This document shows, in pieces, positions 24,216-34,100 of a stretch of DNA of 64,000 nucleotides. Location: contig CAKVOD010000001.1 in the NCBI GenBank assembly GCA_934778205.1, positions 1 to 64,000 on the forward strand. Reading direction: 5' to 3'. How positions within the stretch are numbered: position 1 is the stretch's first letter; the number at the start of each line of letters is the position of its first letter. The DNA comes from an uncultured Clostridia bacterium (lineage in GTDB: Bacteria > Bacillota > Clostridia > Christensenellales > UBA1242). A program made the position numbers and the translations under genes. The notes beneath the pieces were generated by a model. It made no database searches, was not told the DNA's origin, and saw only the letters and a program-made list of their open reading frames with translations.

Positions 24216-25190
24216 CTAAATAAACATCAAATCTTTTTTGTCGATATCTGAACGTGCGTATTCCATTGACTCGTTGCTCATAATATTGGCACTTTCAATT
24301 TGATTGCGTATTGCCTTTATTGCTTGTGAATTTGCTTCGCTAAATTCAAGCGTCAAATTTTCAAGCGCGTTGCAAAGTCCCTCTAAATCTTCTTTTGAAA
24401 TATCGTATTCTATGGCAACGTCTATACATTGATTTATCAAATTTTTTGGCAACTCCAAATAATCTTCAAGCAAAATGTCTTTTGGCAGTTCGTTTCTTTT
24501 TGTTCCAAACCACTTCTTTGTTTCCTCAACAAAGTATCCGTCAAAACTAATTTCTTTCATCAAATCGGTATGCTCTGCAAGTCCTGTTGCAAACAAACTA
24601 TAAATAAATTCTGTTGCCGTTACAATGTTTTGATAAATTGCAATCTGCCCATTGCTTTTCTCGCGTTCAATTTCGGTGTCAAAAATACTCAATAATTTAC
24701 TCTCGATAGTTTTAATTTGACAAATTTGACTCAACGCTTCAAAACGCATAAGAAAATCATTTGATATGCCTTGACACATATTGTTGAAATCTTTTGCAAT
24801 TTCTTGATAGTCAAATTTGACGCCCTTCAGAATTGCTTGCTCAAATGGGCTCATTTGGTCAGGCAACATTCCATAACTTTCCCAATATTGCAAACCTTTT
24901 TTGTCTTGCTTCCCACTCAAAATTACATAATTGATTGCTTTTTTGATTTTTCTAAAGGACATTTGCTCAAGCAAAATATTTTCAGCGACGTAAGATGAAT
25001 GCCCGCCCAAATCTAAGATATAGGGGTGATCGGCACTGTTTTTATATTCCATACCATCTATTTGTGACATAACATATTGTTCAAACTCTTCGTCATTCAT
25101 ATTTCCAAAGTTTTCATCTTGAAAATTTTTTTCGTTTTTTATCTCCTCGTGTTCGAGAGCGTTTTTATCCATTTCTTCGTTTGCTACCAT
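24216..25190 (-). CDS. Hypothetical soluble helical protein
   Basis: 324 residues with no signal peptide or membrane helix. The N-terminal 45 residues are very acidic (EEMDKNALEHEEIKNEKN) and probably disordered; the remainder is helical with evenly spread charges. I recognise no domain. A GGAGATG SD precedes the ATG, and a consensus promoter (TTGACA, 16 bp, TGGTATAAT) lies at 25216-25243. It is monocistronic, with its own promoter and terminator. Confidence 0.75.
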   Translation of the reverse strand: MVANEEMDKNALEHEEIKNEKNFQDENFGNMNDEEFEQYVMSQIDGMEYKNSADHPYILDLGGHSSYVAENILLEQMSFRKIKKAINYVILSGKQDKKGLQYWESYGMLPDQMSPFEQAILKGVKFDYQEIAKDFNNMCQGISNDFLMRFEALSQICQIKTIESKLLSIFDTEIEREKSNGQIAIYQNIVTATEFIYSLFATGLAEHTDLMKEISFDGYFVEETKKWFGTKRNELPKDILLEDYLELPKNLINQCIDVAIEYDISKEDLEGLCNALENLTLEFSEANSQAIKAIRNQIESANIMSNESMEYARSDIDKKDLMFI

Positions 25191-25215
25191 AGAAACATCT
25201 CCTCATACGAATAAA

Positions 25216-25243
25216 TTATACCATAATTTTAAAATTTGTCAAT
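25216..25243 (-). promoter_or_regulatory. Sigma-A promoter with extended -10
   Basis: TTGACA (25238-25243), 16-bp spacer and TGGTATAAT (-10 at 25216-25221) precede an SD-containing leader of about 25 nt for the gene ending at 25190. It contrasts with the leaderless promoters elsewhere in the window. Confidence 0.75.
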
Positions 25244-25275
25244 ACCAAACTAAATTTTGCTTTCACAACAAATGT

Positions 25276-27288
25276 TCAATACCTACTGAATTGGCTGTTA
25301 TACAAATTATAGTAGAAACCTTTTTGCGCAAGCAACTGTTTGTGCGTTCCTTGCTCAATAATATTTCCTTTATTCATAACCAAAATAATGTCGCTAGAAA
25401 CAATTGTTGACAATCGATGCGCGACAACAAAACTTGTTTTCCCTTCCATCATCTTACTAAACGCTTGCTGAATTGCTAATTCCGTCCTCGTATCAATATT
25501 GCTCGTTGCTTCATCTAAAATGAGCATTGGCGGATTTGCCAAAAATAAGCGCGCAATACAAATGAGTTGCTTTTGCCCTTGCGATAGGTTGTCCCCGTTT
25601 TCATTAATCATTGTATCATAGCCTTGTGGTAAAGTCGAGATAAAGTGGTCGACGCCCGCAAGACGCGCTGCTCGGCGAATTTCTTTGTCGGTTGCATTTG
25701 CTTTGCCATACGCAATATTGTCACGAATTGTTGCCGAAAAAAGCCACGTTTCTTGCAAAACCATACCATATTGTTTGCGCAAACTCTTTCGCGTAACTTG
25801 CGTTATGGGGTGTCCGCTGACGGAAATTTCACCTTTGTCAACATCATAAAACCGCATAAGCAAGTTGATGAGCGTACTTTTACCACAACCCGTTGGACCT
25901 ACAATTGCAACTTTTTGTCCCTTTTTTACACTCAAATTGAGGTTTTGTATAAGTCTTTTATCTCGCGTATATGAAAAGTCTACATTATTAAATTCAACTT
26001 GTCCAGTACATTTTTTAATTTCTGGCAACCCTTCATCGCTGACCTCGTTTTTCATATCTAGCACATTGAACACCCTGACAGCCGAAGCATACGCCGCTTG
26101 CAAATCTGCAAAAACATCAGCAATGTCATTGAACGGGCGCGAGTACTTGTTTGCAAAGGTCAAAAATACTGAAATTCCGCCAATGGTCAAATTCCCCTTG
26201 AGTGCAAAAATACACCCTACAATTGCCACTGTTGCATACAACAAGCCGTTGACAAATCGCGATATTGGCGCAGACAATGAGGAATAAAAGGTTGCTTTTT
26301 CACTGACATCGCGCAACTTTTTGTTGATTTCGTCAAATTTTTCAATTGAGCGTTCCTCATACAAGAAACCTTTTACAATCTTTTGATTGCCAACCATTTC
26401 CACCATTGTGCCAGAAAGGTCGCCGACGCTTTTTGCTTGTTTTTTGAATAGTTTGTGCGAAATCTTAGCAATAATTCCCGCCACAACTATTGAAAGTGGC
26501 GTTGCACAAATTATAATTATTGCCATTGTGACGTTGATTTTTATCATAAATACAAGCGTCAAAATTATTGTTGCAAGGCAATCAAAGAATGTAATCAACC
26601 CCATAACAAACCCGTCGGTAATCAAATCGACATCGTTTATCATACGACTTTGCAAGTCCCCGTGACTTGAATTGTCTATATATTTTAATGGCACTTTATT
26701 GAATTTTTTGAAAATATCGTTGTGCATTTGCTGTTCAACTTTATAACTCATTCCGTTAGCTGTTCGCAAAAGCAACCACCTAAAAACGGCAAAACCGACG
26801 ACGCATATTGAAAGATAGATGATATATTCAACAATTTTATCAAAATCAACATTGCCGACGCCAACAATATAATCAATGGCTTCGCCAATAATAATAGGAA
26901 TAAAAATTTCAAACGCTGAGTTTATGACTGAAAACAACAACACTAATATTAGCAAATACCAATATTTTTTCAAATAACCAAGCGTACGAAAAATTGTTTT
27001 GCGAGCCTTTGGTTTGCGTATTCGCGCCACACTTTCAATGCGTTTTTTGTTTGTATCAAGAATAATTGCCGTGTCAGTCACACTTGCGGGTTTCTCATCT
27101 ACAAACACTGTCGTTTTGTTCTTATTAATAATTGCAGGTACAACGCTTGGAACAACTACTTCTTTTGTTGGTTGTACTTTTTCAGGGTTGTTAAACGATG
27201 GGTCTGGCAGTGATGCAATCGCTTTTTGCAGTTTTCGATACTCTTTTTCTTCTTTCCTACTGCGTTTTACTTCGATTGATTTTTTCAC
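25276..27288 (-). CDS. Heterodimeric ABC exporter, catalytic-site subunit (BmrD/LmrD type)
   Basis: I place the start at the GTG at 27288, which follows a perfect AAAGGAGGTG; the upstream ATG overlaps this SD. The product is 670 residues. A charged N-terminal extension of about 100 residues precedes six membrane helices and the ATPase domain: Walker A GPTGCGKS, signature LSQGQ, Walker B MLILDEATSNID with the catalytic Glu, and H-loop VVAHRLST. The signature is noncanonical (LSQGQ instead of LSGGQ). Its partner is the gene at 27332, which has the complementary defect, so the pair forms one active and one degenerate ATP site. Multidrug or lipid export is the usual function. Confidence 0.9.
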   Translation of the reverse strand: MKKSIEVKRSRKEEKEYRKLQKAIASLPDPSFNNPEKVQPTKEVVVPSVVPAIINKNKTTVFVDEKPASVTDTAIILDTNKKRIESVARIRKPKARKTIFRTLGYLKKYWYLLILVLLFSVINSAFEIFIPIIIGEAIDYIVGVGNVDFDKIVEYIIYLSICVVGFAVFRWLLLRTANGMSYKVEQQMHNDIFKKFNKVPLKYIDNSSHGDLQSRMINDVDLITDGFVMGLITFFDCLATIILTLVFMIKINVTMAIIIICATPLSIVVAGIIAKISHKLFKKQAKSVGDLSGTMVEMVGNQKIVKGFLYEERSIEKFDEINKKLRDVSEKATFYSSLSAPISRFVNGLLYATVAIVGCIFALKGNLTIGGISVFLTFANKYSRPFNDIADVFADLQAAYASAVRVFNVLDMKNEVSDEGLPEIKKCTGQVEFNNVDFSYTRDKRLIQNLNLSVKKGQKVAIVGPTGCGKSTLINLLMRFYDVDKGEISVSGHPITQVTRKSLRKQYGMVLQETWLFSATIRDNIAYGKANATDKEIRRAARLAGVDHFISTLPQGYDTMINENGDNLSQGQKQLICIARLFLANPPMLILDEATSNIDTRTELAIQQAFSKMMEGKTSFVVAHRLSTIVSSDIILVMNKGNIIEQGTHKQLLAQKGFYYNLYNSQFSRY

Positions 27289-27331
27289 TTTACACCTCCT
27301 TTGCATATTTCGGTCGTTTTTGCATTATTGA

Positions 27332-29050
27332 TTACTTAGTTTGCGATTGATAAATTTCACGATAAACTTCACAATTTTCCATAAGTTCCTTGTGCGTACC
27401 TTGTCCAACAATGTTCCCATTGTCCATAACAATTATTAGATTTGCGTTACGCACAGTATTTGCTCGTTGTGAAACTATGATAACTGTTGCCTTTATCTCT
27501 TCCTTGATTGCACGACGCAAATTCGCATCTGTTGCAAAATCAAGTGCCGATGCACTATCGTCCATAATCAATATTTGTGGGTCGCCAACAAGCGCGCGCG
27601 CAATTGTCAAACGCTGACGCTGTCCACCCGAAAAGTTTTTACCGCCCGCTTGAACTTTATAATCAAATTTGTCAGGCAATTCATCTACAAATTCAGCACT
27701 TTGCGAAATTTTGACTGCCTTTTGTAGTTCAACAAGCGTTGCACTAGGTTTTCGCCACTGCAAATTTTCTTTGAGCGTTCCTTTAAATAGAACTGCCTTT
27801 TGCAGAACAAGTCCAATTTCCCCACGCAGTTGTTCAAAACTATAATCTTTGACATCAATGCCGTCGATTAGCACTTTGCCATTTGTTGCATCATAAAAGC
27901 GCGGAATCAAACTCACAACACTGCTTTTCCCGCTTCCCGTTCCGCCGATAATGCCGATTGTATCTCCTGCATACGCCTTAAAACTTAGATTTTTGACAGC
28001 ATACTTTGCGTTGTTTGAATATGCAAGACAAACGTTTTTAAATTCAATTTTTGGCACGTTTTTATTTTTCACAATGTCAATGTATTCTTTGTTCGTTTCA
28101 ATCACTGACGGCTTTGTATCAAAAACTTCATTGATTCGATGACTGCAGTTGATTGCTTTAATAAATGCTATAATCAAATTCGCAAGTGATACAAGCGCGA
28201 TTGAAATCTGCGTCAAGTAGTTGACAAACGCAATAATTTGACCTTGCGTAAGATTCCCCGTATTGACTTGCAATCCACCAAACCACAACACCGCGATAAT
28301 CGCAAAGTTAATGATTGTTCCAGTGAAAGGATTCAGGAGTGACGAAACAGAAACGACTTTAACTGCTGACTTCCGCAACTTTTTTGCCGATTTGGCAAAT
28401 CGTGCCTCCTCATAGTCTTGCTTGTTGAAAGCGCGCACAACTCTTGCACCTTGCAAGTTCTCGCGTGTTATCTCCGACACTCTGTCCAAATCTTTTTGCG
28501 TTTTGTCATATAATGGCTCGGTCTTTTTTAAAATCAAAAACACGACAAAGAAAATAATCGGTGCAACAACCAAAAACAACAACGACAATTTGATGTCGAT
28601 AATCATTGCCATAATCGTTGACCCAACAATCAAAAACGGTGCCCGCATAACGGTACGCAAAAATGTTCCAAGCGCAGTTTCAAAACGATTGACATCGTGC
28701 GTCATACGATTGTTTAAAGTCGCTGTTCCAAACTTGTCAAGTTCCGCGTGCGAAAGCGTGTTGATGTGTTTGTAAAGCCCGTGCCGAATATCATAACTGA
28801 CGCCCGTGCAAGCGCGCGCCGCAAGTTTGGAACAAATAATTGCACTAGCAATCCCAATAAAGTTTAAAAGTATGACAACGGCACCCCAGCCAAAAATGTA
28901 ATTCAGGTCGTGATTTTTGACGCCAATATCAACCATATTTGCGACTAAGAGCGGAATCACTATATCAGTTATTGTTTCAACAAACTTAAAAATGGGCGCG
29001 GTAATCATTTCCTTTTTGTAGCCCTTAAAAAAACGGAATAACTTGTTCAA
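27332..29050 (-). CDS. Heterodimeric ABC exporter, degenerate-site subunit (BmrC/LmrC type)
   Basis: The probable start is the TTG at 29050, placed after AAGGGGAA; a further TTG at 29080 has no SD. The product is about 572 residues. Six membrane helices (residues about 15-310) are followed by the ATPase domain: Walker A GGTGSGKS, canonical signature FSGGQRQR, and Walker B LIMDDSASALD in which the catalytic Glu is Asp. This E-to-D change marks the noncatalytic site in TM287/288, BmrCD and LmrCD. It is transcribed just before the partner subunit. Confidence 0.9.
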   Translation of the reverse strand: MNKLFRFFKGYKKEMITAPIFKFVETITDIVIPLLVANMVDIGVKNHDLNYIFGWGAVVILLNFIGIASAIICSKLAARACTGVSYDIRHGLYKHINTLSHAELDKFGTATLNNRMTHDVNRFETALGTFLRTVMRAPFLIVGSTIMAMIIDIKLSLLFLVVAPIIFFVVFLILKKTEPLYDKTQKDLDRVSEITRENLQGARVVRAFNKQDYEEARFAKSAKKLRKSAVKVVSVSSLLNPFTGTIINFAIIAVLWFGGLQVNTGNLTQGQIIAFVNYLTQISIALVSLANLIIAFIKAINCSHRINEVFDTKPSVIETNKEYIDIVKNKNVPKIEFKNVCLAYSNNAKYAVKNLSFKAYAGDTIGIIGGTGSGKSSVVSLIPRFYDATNGKVLIDGIDVKDYSFEQLRGEIGLVLQKAVLFKGTLKENLQWRKPSATLVELQKAVKISQSAEFVDELPDKFDYKVQAGGKNFSGGQRQRLTIARALVGDPQILIMDDSASALDFATDANLRRAIKEEIKATVIIVSQRANTVRNANLIIVMDNGNIVGQGTHKELMENCEVYREIYQSQTK

Positions 29051-29250
29051 ATTAATTTCCCCTTTTCTTAATTTTTGCAAATTTATATTTATTTTTCCAA
29101 ATTATAGCATATTTTTTTATTTTTTCCACCAAAATGAGTGTGATATTTAAACTTTTTGCTAGTTATGTGTTATATTATTTGCAATATAACCGCTAAAAAC
29201 CACGACTAAAGCAATTTTTTGATTTGACTTGCACCATTATTAGTACTCAC

Positions 29251-29279
29251 TTGCATAAAATTAGATTTTGTGGTATAAT
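29251..29279 (+). promoter_or_regulatory. Leaderless-type promoter of recF
   Basis: TTGCAT (29251-29256), 17-bp spacer and TGGTATAAT (-10 at 29274-29279) are followed by 6 nt and the recF ATG at 29286. No SD is present. Confidence 0.8.
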
Positions 29280-29285
29280 AAATGT

Positions 29286-30371
29286 ATGAAAATTAAGCGT
29301 TTAGAATTGCAAAATTTTCGCAACTACGAGCATCAAATCATTGAGTTTAGTGATGGGCTGAATGTGCTAATCGGCAAAAATGCGCAAGGCAAAACAAACC
29401 TTGTTGAAGCAATCAATTTCTGTTGCATCGGCAAGAGCCACCGCACCAGCAAAGAACGCGAACTCATCAACTTTGACAAAGAAAAAGCAAAAATCAAAGT
29501 AGTATGCGAAAAACTCGCGGGCGAAAAAACTGTTGAAATACTGTTGTCGAAAACTGAAAAAAAAATTATCCGCATAAATGGAATGTCTATTTTGCGTATC
29601 GGCGAACTCTTTGGCAATATCAATGCCGTTTTCTTTTCGCCTGATGACCTGAAACTTGTCAAAGAAAGTCCCACTGACAGGCGAAAGTTTTTGGACATAG
29701 ATTTGTCACAAATGTCAAAGGTGTATTTTTATAACCTTTTGCGCTATGAAAAAATACTTGCGCAAAGAAACAAACTATTAAAAGATAGTTTTGATAAAAC
29801 TACTGCAAAAAATGGACTCGATGTTTGGAATGAGCAACTTTCACAAGTTGGCGCAAAAATTATTTTTGCACGGCACAACTTCACTTGCAACCTAAACGCT
29901 ATTGCACACGACATACACTCGCGTTTGACGGACAACGCGGAAAATTTGCAAATTACTTACACGGGGCTTGACGGGACGAATGTTGATGACGTTTACCGCA
30001 AACTTTACGCTTCACTTGAAGAATCAACAGACAAAGATTTGAGTCTTGGATATACAACGGTAGGCCCGCATCGCGATGACCTCAAAATAGTTTGCAACGA
30101 CATTGATTTGCGAAGTTTTGGTTCGCAAGGGCAACAAAGGACGTCCGCCCTTTCGCTTAAACTTGCCGAACTTGAAATTTTCAAAGATGAAATCGGCGAA
30201 TACCCTATTTTAATTTTGGACGATGTTTTGAGCGAACTTGACGACGCTAGATGCAACAAATTGCTTTCAAATATTTCAAACGTTCAAACAATTTTGACAG
30301 GCACATCATTTCCGTTCCCGTATAAAACAACAAAATTTACTATTCAAAACGGAAGAATTATACAAAACTAA
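29286..30371 (+). CDS. recF: DNA replication and repair protein RecF
   Basis: 361 residues, the normal length. It begins MKIKRLELQNFRNYE with Walker A GKNAQGKT (30-37), and has the signature SFGSQGQQRTSALSLKLAE in parts and Walker B ILILDDVLSELD. It binds ssDNA-dsDNA junctions and, with RecO and RecR, loads RecA. The in-frame ATG at 29268 lies upstream of the -10 box and cannot be used; the start at 29286 matches the family. It is not in the usual dnaA-dnaN-recF-gyrB locus here but is followed after 9 bp by a TtcA-like gene. Confidence 0.96.
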   Translation: MKIKRLELQNFRNYEHQIIEFSDGLNVLIGKNAQGKTNLVEAINFCCIGKSHRTSKERELINFDKEKAKIKVVCEKLAGEKTVEILLSKTEKKIIRINGMSILRIGELFGNINAVFFSPDDLKLVKESPTDRRKFLDIDLSQMSKVYFYNLLRYEKILAQRNKLLKDSFDKTTAKNGLDVWNEQLSQVGAKIIFARHNFTCNLNAIAHDIHSRLTDNAENLQITYTGLDGTNVDDVYRKLYASLEESTDKDLSLGYTTVGPHRDDLKIVCNDIDLRSFGSQGQQRTSALSLKLAELEIFKDEIGEYPILILDDVLSELDDARCNKLLSNISNVQTILTGTSFPFPYKTTKFTIQNGRIIQN

Positions 30372-30380
30372 AGGTAAATT

Positions 30381-31091
30381 ATGGAAATATTTTCAAAATT
30401 TGTTAAAGCAATCAAGGAATTTAAACTTGTAAATAATGGCGACAAAATCGCAATTGGACTTTCAGGTGGCAAAGATAGTTTGACGCTTGTTGACTTGTTT
30501 AGCAAACTCAAAAAAACTACAATTGTCGACTTTGATTTCACAGTCATCACAATTGATATGTTTGACGGGCAATATGACTTGTCAAAACTCAACGAGTTTT
30601 GCAAATCACGCGACGTTGAATTTCACATAATCAAAACTCAAATTTACGACATACTCTTTAATGTGCGAAAAGAAAAAAATCCCTGCAGTCTTTGCTCAAG
30701 CCTTCGCAAAGGGCAACTTGTCAGCACAGCAAAAGAACTTGGTTACAACAAAATTGCACTTGGGCATCACGGCGATGACTTTATTGAAACATTTTTTATG
30801 AGTCTTACTTTTGAATCACGGCTTTCGACGTTCTCGCCACTATCTTACCTTGACCGCACGAAAGTTTATCAAATTCGACCGCTCATATACATTCGCGAAA
30901 GCGAAATTATCAACTATTCAAAAGATTTTCCAATTTTTAAAAATCCTTGTCCAGCGGACAAGCACACAAAACGCCAAGAAATAAAGGATACCCTTGCTGA
31001 GTTCGAAAAAATCAACAAAGACTTTCGCGACAATGTGCTTGTTGCGCTACTTGACAAATCACGACATCAAAACTTTTTTGCTGACGTTTGA
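30381..31091 (+). CDS. PP-loop ATPase, TtcA-like tRNA thiolation enzyme
   Basis: 236 residues. The PP-loop is GLSGGKDSLTL, followed by a CSLC motif (NPCSLCSSLRKG, about residues 93-104) and the conserved GHHGDDFIETF. A C-terminal Cys (NPCPAD) follows. This is the layout of TtcA and related [4Fe-4S] tRNA-thiolating enzymes, which make 2-thiocytidine at position 32. Other members of the TtcA/TilS superfamily act on different substrates, so TtcA itself is not certain. It is probably co-transcribed with recF. Confidence 0.85.
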   Translation: MEIFSKFVKAIKEFKLVNNGDKIAIGLSGGKDSLTLVDLFSKLKKTTIVDFDFTVITIDMFDGQYDLSKLNEFCKSRDVEFHIIKTQIYDILFNVRKEKNPCSLCSSLRKGQLVSTAKELGYNKIALGHHGDDFIETFFMSLTFESRLSTFSPLSYLDRTKVYQIRPLIYIRESEIINYSKDFPIFKNPCPADKHTKRQEIKDTLAEFEKINKDFRDNVLVALLDKSRHQNFFADV

Positions 31092-31127
31092 TTTTCTTCA
31101 AGTTTTTCAACAAATTTTAATACAGTC

Positions 31128-31156
31128 TTTACAAATTTTTTGCGATTTGGTATAAT
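31128..31156 (+). promoter_or_regulatory. Sigma-A promoter of the helicase-nuclease gene
   Basis: TTTACA (31128-31133), 17-bp spacer and TGGTATAAT (-10 at 31151-31156) precede a short leader with the SD GAAGGAAG before the ATG at 31176. Confidence 0.75.
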
Positions 31157-31175
31157 AAACTGAAGGAAGTAAAAT

Positions 31176-34100
31176 ATGAAATCAATATATACATATTATA
31201 AGGAAAGATTAATTGAAATCAGCGGTAAAAACAGAAGTTTGTTTGCAAAAAAAATAAGCAAAAAATACGCTTTTGACATCGGCAAACTTCTTGACGGCGA
31301 TTACGACACAATCAACGAATTTGTCGACTTTTTGTGGAACGATAGACGCTATAGTTTCCCAATTGTATCCTCTAATGACAAAGACCGCATAGCAAAAAAT
31401 CTAGGCATCGAACACGAATTTGCAGTTCGCAAGCAAAATATGGAAAAACTTGAGGGCAAAGAAAAAAGTGAAGAAGCGTTTCGCATACAGCGAAATTTCC
31501 GCGAAGAAACCAAAAAGGCGATTTTGTCGGAAGTCAACGACCTCAAAACCCTCAAGCGCGACATTGAAGAATTTGCAAAGGAAACTGGACGCTATGAAAT
31601 GTACGTCGGCTACCCGTTCATCACGGGTTTTATCGGCAAAGATTTACAAATCAAAGCACCGCTTTTGTTGTTCCCTTGCACAATCAATGTCATTGACGAA
31701 CAAAACGTCGAAATTGAGTTGCGCAGAGATGAGAATGTTCAACTCAACAAAGTGTTCATTCTTGCATACGCAAAACACCACAAAATCAATACTGAAGACC
31801 TTGAAATGGAATTTAGAAGTCCTCTTGCAGTGTCGTTCAAGAATATTGGCGAAGTTATAAATTACCTACGAAAGTTTGGCATCAAGATTAACTATCAACC
31901 ACGCAAAGGTATGTTTGTGTATGAAAAAGCAAAAGACCCTGCAGTTAGCGACGGGCTTGAAATCAAACAACTTTGCACTATTGGGCGCTACCCTCTTGCA
32001 AACAGCATTTACAATGATTATACTATGCTTGAAAAACGCCGATTGACAAATGAGGCGATTAATGAACTTTTGAATACAGGCGTTCCTAAGAAAAACAAAA
32101 AAGTTGACACAAACCTTTATACAATCAATAATCTTGACTACGCACAAACAAGTTGCGTGGCAAATGTCAATATTGACGGCAATATGGTCATCTATGGCCC
32201 TCCCGGTACAGGAAAATCGCAAACAATTGTCAATATTATTTCCGATGCACTCTGCAAGCACAAGCGCGTGCTAGTTGTTTCGCAAAAGAAAGCCGCGCTT
32301 GATGTCGTTTTCAATCGTCTTGGCACGCTCAACAACAAGGTTATGTTCCTTGTCGACCCTGAAAAGAGTAAAAATGAATTTTATGACCGCGCACGCACGA
32401 CACACCTTGAAACTTTAACTTACAAATCAATGAACTTTGCTGAAAACTATGAAAATATCAAAGATAAAATCAATTGTGAGGAGCGCGAACTGAAAATTAT
32501 TTCCGACACGCTATTTGAGCCAACACCGTTTGGTATTTCACTACAACAAATGTACGCAAACTCACACATTCTCGGCAAAAATACATATGAATATACAATC
32601 TACAAAAACCTTTCAAAAAACGCAAAACTAATGGCGCTCAACTACTTTGACTTGAGCGAAAGTTTGCGCGTCATCAAAGAGAAAAATAAAGGCGAACATT
32701 ATTATAATTACCTCGAATCGAAAAAGACAAACCCTTTGATTGACAACATCAAAAGCGACTTGAACATTCACACAATCAACCAAACGCTTGCTCATCTCAA
32801 GGAATTGACGAGTTCGCGCATTGTCCCGTTTGATACAGCAAAATATCCAAACTCAAAGCAGTTGATTGCATACTATCTTGACAAAAAGATTGATTCTGAG
32901 GACTTGAAGCCACTTGTCAAATTTGTCGCAAAAATCGACTACCCAAAAGAATACAAAAATTTGCAAACAAGTTATGTTCTGCTCCCAATGTTACCATTTA
33001 CCAAAAACAAAATTAGTAAAATTGAGCAGGATATTGAAGATAACTTTAGAAAAACACTTGACGCGATTGAAGAATATACCAAAGACTATGAGTTTTTGAA
33101 CGATGTTTTGACTGAAGAAGGATATATTATGATGATTGACAATATCCTCAACGGAAACACATTGTATCTAAGACTTTTGATGAACGCTCTCAACTCATAT
33201 GTTGACATTCGCGACCTTAATAATACGCTCAAAAGTTTGACCGACAACGAAAAAATTGTTTTGAATTTTGCTTACAGCACAACTGATAGTTATGCGCGCT
33301 TTAAAGACACGCTAGACTACTTGTTGCCTGTGCGCATTTATATTGAAGTTGTCGACCTGGAAGAAAAATATAAACTAAATCTTGCAAAAATTCTTGACTA
33401 TGACAACACCAAAAATCGTATTCTTTCATTGAATGCCGACCTCCGCGATGTTTGCAAAAACATTTGCGACGGAACATTCAAGCAAGAATACATTGAAAAA
33501 CACAAAGATGCGCAAGCAAGCAAAAACTTTTTGTATCAAATCTCAAAAACACAAAATCAATGGCCAATTCGCAAATTTATGGAAGTGTATGGCGAATATA
33601 TGTTTGACCTATTCCCTTGCTGGCTCCTTTCGCCTGAAAGCGTTAGTACAATTATGCCTCTCACAAAAAATTTGTTTGACATTGTTTTGTTTGATGAAGC
33701 ATCACAAGTTTTTGTTGAAAACACTTTGCCAGTAATCTATCGTGGTAAAAACATTGTCGTTGCGGGCGACTCAAAACAGTTGCGCCCAACCGCTACGTTT
33801 ATGAAGCGTTATCTCGGCGCCGACCTTGACGAAAATCTAGATTACGCAACGCAAGCCGCGCTAGAAGTTGAAAGTTTGCTCGACCTTGCGATGACACGAT
33901 ATAAATGCACTCATTTGACATACCACTATCGTAGCCGTAATGAAGAATTAATCAATTTTTCAAATCACGCTTTCTATGAAAATCGTTTACAAATCGCGCC
34001 TAACACAACCAAAAATAAAGGCAAAAAGCCGATTGAACGCGTTATGGTCGACGGCAAATGGATTGGCAGACACAACGACGCCGAAGCGAAAAAAGTTGTC

